Origin: Parapristionchus giblindavisi
Taxonomy: Eukaryota > Nematoda > Chromadorea > Rhabditida > Diplogasteridae
Direction of reading: 5' to 3'
Length of the DNA: 64,000 nucleotides
Assembly (NCBI GenBank): GCA_943737045.1
Contig: CALSFV010000011.1
Coordinates: 248,001 to 312,000 of the forward strand
In this document: positions 47,801 to 57,400 of the stretch, piece after piece
How positions within the stretch are numbered: the first letter of the stretch is position 1
Layout: each line of letters opens with the position of its first letter
Program-made: the position numbers and the translations under genes
Notes under the pieces: generated by a model
The model's database searches: none
What the model was told of the DNA's origin: nothing
The model's input: only the letters and a program-made list of their open reading frames with translations

Positions 47801-50800
47801 AATAAATTCATTTAACCATTGCTTGTGTTGTTTACCACTCTTATTCACCACTGCTTGCTTTCGCTCTCACAGAGAATGTGTTTCATTGTAGGGCAAAAAT
47901 CCGGAGAAATATGCAAATAACTCTGCGCCCAGGGGTATTCTGCCAAAATGATCAACATGAAAAATCTTCTTTACGGATACCTATCGAATGGTATATGTCC
48001 CATCCCGAAGTCCGGGACCGGCCAACCTGACTTCCCTTGTAAGTCGTAGCCTCCTCCGCCGTCGTTACGGAGGAGGTTATGGAGTAGAAACGTAAGGCAA
48101 ATGTAACGATGCAGGAGGGACTCACTCACTCATATTTCTGTGTTTAGCTGCTAGTATCAAGGCAATTTCACAAGTACATTTTATACGGACAATAAATATT
48201 ACATTAATATTATATTATATGATTTGTAGATTGGTCTTAACCGTGATACTTCTCGCGTATTCTGGATCGATGCAGGTATTCATGCAAGGGAATGGGCCGC
48301 TCCCCATACTGCATTGTACTTTATTCATCAGGTATTGTGTCTATGAGCATAAGAGGGAATCTATGAATGATTATGTATTATCGACATTATAAAATACACT
48401 TGTTTATTCGGTACGAGACTAGCTACAATGCTGTGTCTATGTTTCTTTAAGAAAAGGTTTTTACATAAGTACAAGTACAATATCGCCCATTGAAAGGTGT
48501 ACATAGCAAATTGATGTTGACTAAAATGCGTTAATTTCATGAAGCATTTTTTTCAGTATCGATTCCCAGAAGGATAAGTAAACTTTTTATTTAATTGTAT
48601 TTAGCAGTCTGTATTTAGTATCTTAACTTTCGCTTTCGCCCTTATTTTCCCTTTCTTCCTCTTCATTCACTGATCAATTACAGTGGTCTCTAACTAAACT
48701 CTAAAACTGTTTAGATCAAGTTTTATTAGAACACAGTGTTTTGCCACTCGAATAGAACGCCAACGCACCTAACCGAGTAAAACAAGAAAGAGACAAAATA
48801 CTGTTTAGAAGTCGTGAGCGTTTTATATTGTTTCTATGATCACCTCCTATCGAAAATGATGAAGCGCATGGTGTTTTTTAATCGACATATTTTCCGGATA
48901 AGTTCGAGGCATGGGAAAATAAGTATGATGTTCTCAAGTAATTTTTCCTGCCTGAAGGGAACCAAAGAATATTTAGTGCATTATTTGTTGAGGCTTTTAG
49001 TGAAAATCTTTGACGAATTGATACTCTCAATTTTTATGTAATCTTTCAAATCGATATTTCTTTTTTAAATTCCTTTTAGTCATCACAAATCACAGTGAAA
49101 TTATATGAATGATTCTGACAATTTATGAAAGTAACTTCAAAGTAACGAATATACAAGGTCATGTGACCTTTTTCTTTGCTCGATGTGCGAGTCATTGTTG
49201 TATAGGGGAGAATTTGTCTCTGACTCTTACCATGTCTGCGTCTCTTTAATATCACTATTATCTTGTCTTCTCACTTTCTTTTTCGTATTAACCTACGAGA
49301 CAAGGTCAAAGTCTCGGCCCTAACAATTCGCTAAAGGAAAAAAAGTAGTTTGAAACAAGCCGATTGCTCTGAAACGAATTGCATGTTTTCTCAGAGATCG
49401 AAAGGGTTCACAAAACTAATAATAGTAAAGCTTCGTACATGGATTTCAAAACTTCTAAAAAGTCAATTTAAAGTGTGAAAGTTTTTAATAACAATAATTT
49501 TATGCGTTTTACAAGAAAACACGGAACATAATTAATAGATAAATAAATTAAATAGATTGATTTTTATCGTACAGTGGCACCTTGAATACTGATGAAAATC
49601 AATAATCGAAACTTCTTTGATTTCTGGCCCAGCCCCCTCGTTCACCCCCCCCCCCATTTAGATCTTTTCGATCGAATGGAGGGGTCGTCCTCCTCACTGG
49701 GAGGACGATGTCCACGGGGGCGAAATGCTCCCCGAGCTCTCCTCAAGATGGGAGAGCTCTGGACTGAACCATAGAGAAGGAATCGAATGCTTTTATAGGG
49801 GAATGTGGTGATATGGAAATGAAATTGGATTAGGATGATAGAGCGTGGGAAAGGAGGAGGCAAGACTCTCATTTCATCATTCTATCAATCATGATGCGGT
49901 TGGTTTTACCACAACCGAGAAAAGGATCGGTTACTACGAGAAATGAATAATGAGTGATGAGGAATGAGAAATGACTAGAATTAATCTGTAATATCACCTG
50001 GGCCAGAAATCTAAGAAGTGCCCAATAATCTGTGTTGTAAATTCAGTTGACATCAAGATGGGACGAGCCGGAGACGAGAAAGATGTTGGAGTCTATTACT
50101 TTTGTTATCCTCCCTTGCGTGAATCCGGACGGATACGAATTCACGCGAAGTTCCACTAATCCTCATGTTTGTTACACTTTTTGGGCAGAAAATACGAGGA
50201 GTTAAAGGAAGAGTAAATGTTTACGATGTTTTCACTCAGTGCAAACAAAAACAAATACATTTTACGAGAAGTTCGTGGGCCAATGAGTTGATATTTGTAA
50301 AACACGAATATAGTTTTCAAAATGCTCAGTAGGAAAAGCAAATAAATTTAACAATTTATTTGTAGATCCGTTTATGGCGTAAGAATCGATCTGAGATGAC
50401 TTGTCGTAATGATGTCTGGGGAAGGTAGTTGCCGTTTCTAATGTTGCAATATCTTTTTAATATTTGATATATTAAATGAAATGAAATTAAGGAGACGATG
50501 TTGCAGAGGAGTGGATCTCAATAGAAACTTTGACTTCCATTTTAAGGGCATGTTTTTTTTATAATTTATTAAAGAATTTTTATATATTTCATCATTCTTT
50601 AGTTCCCTTTTTACATGTTCATATGCTTTGAAATTTGCTATAATTCAAACAAAAAAGTGAATGCATCTTTAAAAAAACAGTTATCGTTATTCAGAATCCG
50701 GCTCCTCTGATGATCCTTGCTCAGAGATCTACGAAGGCAAAGGAGCATTCAGCGAACCCGAGACAAGGTATATACATCATAGGAGAATCTCCCATTGAAA

Positions 50801-50853
50801 ATGGGCGCCCCTGGTGACCCTGGGCGACATTTAGCCTCTCGATTTTTTACGAC

Positions 50854-50912
<59 letters not shown>

Positions 50913-53184
50913 CCGTTCAAATTGTTTACATTGTTTTGCTCCAGATTTGTCCGAATTTATCAAGGACGAGTTTGGAGTTTTCTAATTACATAATCCGAGA
51001 AAAATATTGAAAATTTTAACTTCTACCATTTTTCGGCAAATTCTCTCGCAAAGTGACTTCGTTCCAGCATTTCTCTTTCTAAGAATAATTTAGCTCACAA
51101 GCTTTCAAGAATTTTTTCACTTTTCTTGATAAATTCGGACAAATTTGGAAAAAGCAACGGAAACAATTGGACAGCTTAAATTTCATATTCAAGGCTTAAA
51201 AAATCGAGTGGCTAGATGGGTATTTCACTGGGAGATTCTGCTGTATTGTATGTTATCGTAAACGTACAGTATTCTCGCTGTAAATTTCGTAATGACACAA
51301 TAGGCATTGACGGTGAAACTTATTTGAACGTATTAGAGAACAAGTTCCACAGTGTCTTCTGTGTCTATAAATATATTCTTTTAAATTACATTTAAAGTGC
51401 ATGCAAACAAATATGTACTTGTACATCAATTAATATTATTAATTTAATTATGTAGACGAGAGTATGAAGTAAATTGAAATTAAGAGCCATCCGTGATGCC
51501 GTCTTGTCACGTCGATATCGTGATAGAATGGACGGCTTCATCACTCTCCATACTTATTCACAGATTTGGATTCATTCCTATGGACATAAGAAATCCGCCT
51601 ATCCTGGTGATATTGATGACCTGGTGAGTACTGATCTTTGATCTTTAATCTATAAATTCTATTTGATTTGTGACCACGGTGCCCTGGCTGGAGTACTTTA
51701 AAGCACGTCATAATTTCAGTTCAAAGTGGCCAAGAAGGCCACGGCTGCATTGGAGGCGATGTATGGAACGAAATATGTGGTCGGAAGTGGAGCTGATACT
51801 CTCTGTAATCATTTCACAAACCTTGATTAAGCGAGAAATATCCTGAGGAAGAAAAAACCCTAGATCATAAAATGAATCAATCAGTATGTTGCAAGACTTA
51901 TGAAAATATCAAACGACTTATATTATCGGGTTTCATTGGGATGAACGGAATAGGATTTCCCCTTTCGTTTTCAGTAAGGTGTAGTGTTGTTGATCCCCTG
52001 ATGCGTCATATTGATACATACATAATGACTAACTACTGAGTTGTAACTATCCGGAAAACTCCGTCGTGTAAAAACATTACACATGACATGATTACGGAAG
52101 AATGAATCATCTTTTGCGCGTAATTATTCACAAGGGGGTGAGTGAACCTCACTAATCTATTAAACGCACACCCCAAACTAATTTAACTGTCATCGATATG
52201 CATGAACGTTAACAAATGGTTAAATTATTACAGACTGTGAATTAATCATCCATTTAAAATTTATAATTCATACTCATTCTTCCATGGACCCAATCGATTT
52301 CCATGAAGACCATTGTAATTATTGATTACTTGCAGACCCCGCATCGGGTGGAAGTGAAGACTGGGTGAAGCAGACTGCAAAAGTGAAATATGTTTATCTC
52401 ATTGAACTTCGCCCTGAAGAATCCAGTATGTTTTGAAAAAAGAAACATTTCGATTTTTTATTGTTTGTAAATAAATTTAGACTGGGACGGGTTCATCCTC
52501 GAAGAGCGTGAGCTGATCCCTACAGCTAGGGAGACATGGGAGGGAGTCAAGGTTGATATTTGATCTTTAGTCTTTGATCTTCGAACCTCAGATGCACACT
52601 GTTTTGCTAACATGTGCGATCCCTGTAATTAATGGCATGATAATACATTGACCATACTTGATAGATGCATTTTTAGTGAATTATTTAAGAATAATAACAC
52701 CATTTGATCTTTGATCTTTCGGAAATTTCTAGAGTCCCTTATTGCAGGTGGTAGCCGAGGCTATACTCGAACGGAAGCAGAATCTTGATGCAGAGAAAGG
52801 TAAGCGATCTGTTTGCTTTTTCTTTAGAAGGAAGGAACGTCACCTTTGTCTTTTCAATTATCTCTTCGACTCACATACTATTTCTCCAGTACTATGTCAA
52901 TTCCAGTGAATAAACTATATCGGGGATTCTGGTTCCTGCGAAAACTATAATCGTTTCATCTTTGATCTTTGATCGATTCAGCCACTGTCAAGTGCGCCAA
53001 CGTGAAGCTTAGCTGTAATCGATGGCTGAAGGAGCGTCCTTCGCTCTGCTCTCAAGTAATCCTTGATCTTTGATTTTCGATCTTTGACATTTTAAAATTT
53101 ATTTTTAGTCTTTTTTATCTCTACGCTTTCTAGGTGCCTCTCTTCATGAAAGAAAACTGTGCGCTCTCATGCGGACTCTGTTGA
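44812..53184 (+). CDS. Secreted M14 zinc carboxypeptidase with C-terminal ShKT domain (gene A)
   Basis: Sixteen exons with consistent phases give 498 residues: 44812-44985, 45247-45383, 46087-46179, 46248-46368, 48230-48331, 50047-50166, 50366-50424, 50492-50547, 50695-50767, 51485-51623, 51720-51804, 52336-52425, 52481-52551, 52748-52799, 52982-53055, 53134-53184. Order: signal peptide MIPSILLIVLNLIQLISA, propeptide, catalytic domain, ShKT domain with six Cys (KC, SC, LC, NC, SC, LC). Zinc ligands are in GIHAREW and LHTYSQ; substrate-binding residues in LWRKNRS and GVDLNRNFD; the catalytic Glu is in LIELRP; the Tyr248 equivalent is in YPASGGSEDW. The Glu after GGS is at bovine position 255, where acidic residues favour Lys/Arg substrates; that specificity is inference. 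The intron after exon 8 appears to use a GC donor. Nematode relatives include SURO-1, a cuticle-related enzyme. Removal of C-terminal residues from extracellular proteins is the likely activity. Confidence 0.92.
45577..45678. repeat. Hairpin MITE in intron 2 of gene A
   Basis: Ends AGGCACA...TGTGCCT; inner arms GAGCTAATTTTAAAAT and TTTCAAATTAGCT, GCTCT/AGAGC, ACTCTCTCGC/GCGGGAGAGT. The family also includes 47096-47197 and the array-unit hairpin. Confidence 0.7.
47096..47197. repeat. Hairpin MITE in intron 4 of gene A
   Basis: AAGGTACATCCCGAGCTAAT on the left pairs with ATTAGCCTGGGATGTGCCTT on the right, with CGCTCTG/CCAGAGCG inside. Same length (~102 bp) and ends as 45577-45678. Confidence 0.7.
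47522..48115. mobile_element. Palindromic MITE split by a later insertion
   Basis: The left end GCATCGTCACTTTTGCCGTA then CGTGCC and the right part GTCGTAGCCTCCTCCGCCG ... GGAGGAGGTTATGGAGTAG ... CGTAAGGCAAATGTAACGAT belong to the ~105-bp palindromic family seen intact at 58245-58349 and 59034-59139. The halves are separated by the foldback element 47550-48039, inserted at the CCTA step. Confidence 0.65.
47550..48039. mobile_element. 490-bp Harbinger-like foldback MITE with TAA target duplication
   Basis: Arms of ~175 bp begin CAAGGGAAGTCAGGTTGGCC and end with the complement, flanked by TAA (47547-47549, 48040-48042). Three-base TWA duplications are typical of PIF/Harbinger. Arms include CATATACCATTCGA, shared with the element at 56256-57165. 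The loop holds GGGAATCGAACTTGCAAG, a tRNA-like B box on the minus strand. No ORF. Lies in intron 4 of gene A. Confidence 0.7.
49608..50022. repeat. Foldback-like ends in intron 5 of gene A
   Basis: CTTCTTTGATTTCTGGCCCA at 49611 and its near complement TGGGCCAGAAATCTAAGAAG ending about 50020 bracket ~410 bp that also contains GAGCTCTCC-TCAAGAT-GGGAGAGCTC (49735-49760). Possibly a decayed MITE. Confidence 0.5.
50779..51242. repeat. Foldback element with (TA)n in intron 9 of gene A
   Basis: AGGAGAATCTCCCATTGAAA, CTCGATTTTTTACGACTTGA and TTTGTCCGAATTTATCAAG on the left are mirrored as complements on the right, ending TCACTGGGAGATTCTGCTG. A perfect (TA)n run of about 51 bp (50859-50909) lies in the left arm. 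Confidence 0.65.
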
Positions 53185-53616
53185 TTGTATCAATCAATAA
53201 TATCTCTAGGATTACGGTTACCTCACCCTCAATACTGGTCGCATATTGATTTATCGATTTTCTTGCTCGTCCCTAATTTTCTATACGTGTGTGTCTCCAG
53301 CCACTTTTCGTGTACATATTTGTGATGGACAATTGTATAAAGGACGAGATAGTGTGTAGATTGGAGAGTGACAGACAAGCAGACACAAAGAAAGACAATC
53401 AAACTGATGGAGGGGGGGGGGGTAGTGCTAAGTAGGGAAGTGTACCTCTCGGCGGTGTATGCATACTCCCAAAAGATGCATTGAGGCGCTGTGAAGATAA
53501 AGGGATAAAGAAGGATTGTGTGTGAAGAAGAAGAGTAGTGTACAGGACGTGAAGATTGAGATTCGGAACGAAATGAGAAGAAAGGAGAGAAGAACCTCAA
53601 GTGGTAGCATACCAAA
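53185..53616. other. Intergenic stretch between the carboxypeptidase genes
   Basis: Holds a G-run at 53410-53421 and nothing recognisable as a gene. The open frame starting at 53516 runs into the GGGAGA array and is not called. Confidence 0.5.
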
Positions 53617-54218
53617 GGAAGAAGGAGAGGGAGAGGGAGAAGGAGAGGGAGAGGGAGAAGGAGAGGAAGAAGGAGAGGGAGAGGGAGAAGGAGAGGAAGA
53701 AGGAGAGGGAGAGGGAGAAGGAGAGGGAGAGGGAGAAGGAGAGGGAGAAGGAGAAGGAGAGGGAGAGGGAGAAGGAGAGGGAGAGGGAGAGGGAGAGGGA
53801 GAGGGAGAAGGAGAGGGAGAGGGAGAAGGAGAGGGAGAGGGAGAAGGAGAGGGAGAGGGAGAGGGAGAGGGAGAGGGAGAGGGAGAGGGAGAGGGAGAGG
53901 GAGAGGGAGAGGGAGAGGGAGAGGGAGAGGGAGAGGGAGAGGAGAGAGGGAGAGGGAGAGGGAGAGGGAGAGGGAGAGGGAGAGGGAGAGGGAGAGGGAG
54001 AGGGAGAGGGAGAGGGAGAGGGAGAGGGAGAGGGAGAGGGAGAGGGAGAGGGAGAGGGAGAGGGAGAGGGAGAGGGAGAGGGAGAGGGAGAGGGAGAGGG
54101 AGAGGGAGAGGGAGAGGGAGAGGGAGAGGGAGAGGGAGAGGGAGAGGGAGAGGGAGAGGGAGAGGGAGAGGGAGAGGGAGAGGGAGAGGGAGAGGGAGAG
54201 GGAGAGGGAGAGGGAGAG
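53617..54218. repeat. (GGGAGA)n pure-purine array
   Basis: About 600 bp in which the plus strand contains only G and A. The left third mixes GGAGAA and GGGAGA hexamers; after a phase slip at 53938-53948 (GAGAGGAGAGAGGG) roughly 45 perfect GGGAGA copies follow. It ends about 205 bp before the start codon of the second carboxypeptidase. Its frames read (EG)n, (RE)n and (RG)n. Confidence 0.97.
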
Positions 54219-54422
54219 ATCTAGAGTTACAGTCAGATGTCCAAAGGAGGTGAGATCAGAAGAAAAAGAAGGGAGAGAACTTCACAGGGAGAGGTAGAGA
54301 TATCTGAAAAAGGAGAGGGAGAGATCCGAAAAGGGAGAGGCAGAGAGTCCGCACCTGAGGGCGTGACCTCATCTCTCATCAGAATCCACACTTCTCATTG
54401 AGCTCTTAATTCCTCATCGGAG
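54219..54422. promoter_or_regulatory. Short upstream region of gene B
   Basis: Only about 205 bp separate the purine array from the start ATG. The stretch keeps an A/G bias (GGGAGAG words) and has no convincing TATA box. Promoter activity is inferred from position only. Confidence 0.3.
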
Positions 54423-57400
54423 ATGAAGACATCTTTGCTCTTCTTCTTTGTGTTTCTGCCGAGCTTTTTGCTTGCCGAAAAGCACAGTTACCGAAAGTAA
54501 GTCACTTTTAAACTTGAATTACTTTGCATTGTTCATCTTTACGAAATATTCAATAAGCTTTTACAGTTTCAAACTCATTCGCATAAATCCTGAAACCGAT
54601 GCTTCGCTCGCTTACCTGCGATCGCTCTATGAAGAGGTTAGAACATATATTTTAGTTTGATCTTTGATCTTTGATCTCTCTAGGAGTCACCGTACGCACT
54701 CGATTTCTGGCAACCCCCGTCTCATGTGGGTGCAGTAGTTGACGTGACTGTCGCACCTTCTGATGTCTCATCTCTCGTCAGAGATCTTTCAGCAAGAGGA
54801 ATCCACTACATAGTAGCCATTCATGATCTACAAAAGTCAGGCCAAAGCACAGCGATCAAAGATCAAACTAAGCATTTTCAGAGCCATAGAGAGCGAGCGA
54901 TCGTTGTCGTCCTGGGCACATCCTCCCAAGGGATTCAGCTATGAACGGTTATAGTTCAGAAATCAAAGATCAAAGATCAAAGATCAAAATTCAAATATAA
55001 ATTTCAGATACAATTCAGTAGATGAGATCTACAACGAGTTGAAGAGGCTAAAAAGAGAACGACCAAACCTCATCACCCTTATCGATATCGGACAGACGCA
55101 CGAGAACAGAACGCTATTGGTTGTCAAGGTCAGAGATCAGAGATTAAAGTACAAAGATCAAAGTTCAAACTACAGATTGGCGGTGGTCAGACTATGGATG
55201 AGGATGCTCCTTCAATCTGGATGGATGCAGGAATTCACGCTAGAGAATGGATCGCTCCTGCTACTGCAATGTTTATCGTTAGAGAGCTGATCGAAGGATA
55301 CGATGTTGATCCGAAACTGCAGGTATACAGTAAATATTAGGGGTACTGTAACTCGGCAATACGATCGATCGGGGGAATATAGCAGCTTAGGGTTCGTAGG
55401 TACTATATGTTTTGGGTACCGTACGCATAAAATGAATGTGAATTTCAAATTGATAACAGGTCATGGTTGATCACGTGCCCTTCTACATCCTCCCTGTCAT
55501 GAACCCCGACGGATATGAGTACTCTAGAACTTCGGTAAGAAAATCGATAATCAGCTATCGTAATCAGACATTCGTTGCAGGACCGAATGTGGCGCAAGAA
55601 TCGTCGGCAAGCGGAATGCCACAATAAGGACTGGCATACAGTTTGCTGCAGAGGAGTGGATCTGAACAGAAACTTCGATTGGTACTGGGCAGGTGAGCAA
55701 GAATATAGATCAAAGATCAAATATCAACTTACCCTTCCAGCATCTGGATCATCCTCTGACACTTGTCATGATACATACCACGGACCTGCCGCTTTCTCAG
55801 AGCCAGAATCGATTGCCGTCCGTGATTTCCTCGATGCTTACCCACCCAAGGTACAGTATAGATAAGGAATAATGTAGTTATGGATTGATTGAAGGCCTTT
55901 ATCTCTCTTCATTCATACTCACAAATGTGGTTGATCCCATTTGGACATAGAAGAAGAAGCTATCCCTCTGATTACAGCTCCGCACTTGTAAGTTTACTAT
56001 TTTTTTAGAAATTAAATTTATTTTTCACGTGTTCATTTTGATTATCCACCAGTTAAGACATCAATAGTAAGCAAAATGAGCAAGTAGAATTAAGGTTATA
56101 TACTCATCCGACACATTTCACACCTTGTTTTGGCAGAGTCCTTACACAGAAAATTCACTTAAATTTATAATTTCTTGCCTTTCGTTTTAATAATTATAAG
56201 AAATATTTGCGACAAATCCTTTAGAAGACATTCAATTTCTGATCTTCTTTTCTAACAAGGGAATGGTCAACCATCCCCGTCGAGTTATGATTTGTGACAT
56301 ATACCATTCGAACCGCCATGGAATTCTGACATGACACCGTTGATAAGAGAACTCAAATGTGTATGCGCTTCGAGAAAATCGATATTGAAATTCGGTCAAA
56401 TTCGTGTGGCTTCCTACACAACACATGCGGATGGGTTGGTGAACTCTTCTATCTTCTTCCAAAGCATCGGCTTGTGTAGTGTAGTGGATAATGCGCCTGC
56501 GTTTACTTTTGACTGTCAGGGGTTCGATCTCCCACGGCGCACTTCTCTTTTGCTGATTTTGTTTTTGTATAAAGATTGAAATGTTTTGCTGTAATTATGA
56601 AAGCTAGAAAAGAGAACACACTCTATCTTATCAACAAGTGTGAACTTTAACAACAAAATGAGTATAGTAAAACCATTGTATCCCGCTGCAAACAAAGAGT
56701 ACTGTATCATGTTTCGGAGTATTGAAGGTTCCAAGATGAAGTCTGTGATCTCATCTTCACTCATTTTGTTGTTAAAGTTCACACTTGTTGATAAGACAGA
56801 GTGTGTTCTCTTTTCTAGGTTTCATAATCACACCAAAACATTTCAATCTTTATACAAAAACAAATCAGCAAAAGAGAAGTGCGACGTGGGAGATCGAACC
56901 CCTGACAGTCAAAAGTAAACGCAGGCGCTTTATCCACTACACTACGCAAGCCGATGCTTTGGAAGAAGATAGAAGAGTTCACCAACCCATCCGCATGTGT
57001 TGTGTAGGAAGCCACACGAATTTGACCGAATTTCAATATCGATTTTCTCGAAGCGCATAAACATTTGAGTTCTCATATCAACGGTGTCTTGTCAGAATTC
57101 CATGGCGGTTCGAATGGTATATGTCACAAATCATAACTCGACGGGGATGGTTGACCATTCCCTTGTAAGCTGTCAATTTTCCAAAACATGACATCTTGTG
57201 AGAGAATTTTCTCTTTGAGTATAATTAAGACTAAATTGTAGTTTACACCAACTCCTCTAGAATAGCTGATGTGCTCTTCAATGCATAGACATTCGATATA
57301 CTGGGAATAGTCGTACCAGAATAGGCCATGTTTAGATAAAGGGGCGGAGTCAGAGTGGATCAGATGTGAAATGATGACAGGGGGAGATGTTAGGGGGTAA

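Larger units (their letters stand above)
56256..57165. mobile_element. 910-bp Harbinger-like foldback element in intron 10 of gene B
   Basis: Arms of ~390 bp begin CAAGGGAATGGTCAACCATC and end with the complement, flanked by TAA (56253-56255, 57166-57168). Both arms contain CATATACCATTCGA, shared with 47550-48039, and a tRNA-like block. A second nested inverted pair (GTGTGAACTTTAACAACAAA near 56638 and its complement near 56768) forms the inner stem. The reading frames in it are arm shadows; no transposase. Confidence 0.75.

Noticed and set aside
53516..54253. 245-codon Glu-Gly / Arg-Gly repeat protein
   Set aside because: All three forward frames of the GGGAGA array are open by composition; the switch from EG to RG is just the phase slip near 53940.
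56466..56541. Functional tRNA gene
   Set aside because: A and B boxes are good, but the anticodon arm is enlarged and the acceptor stem weak, and the same block sits inverted in the other arm of a transposon.
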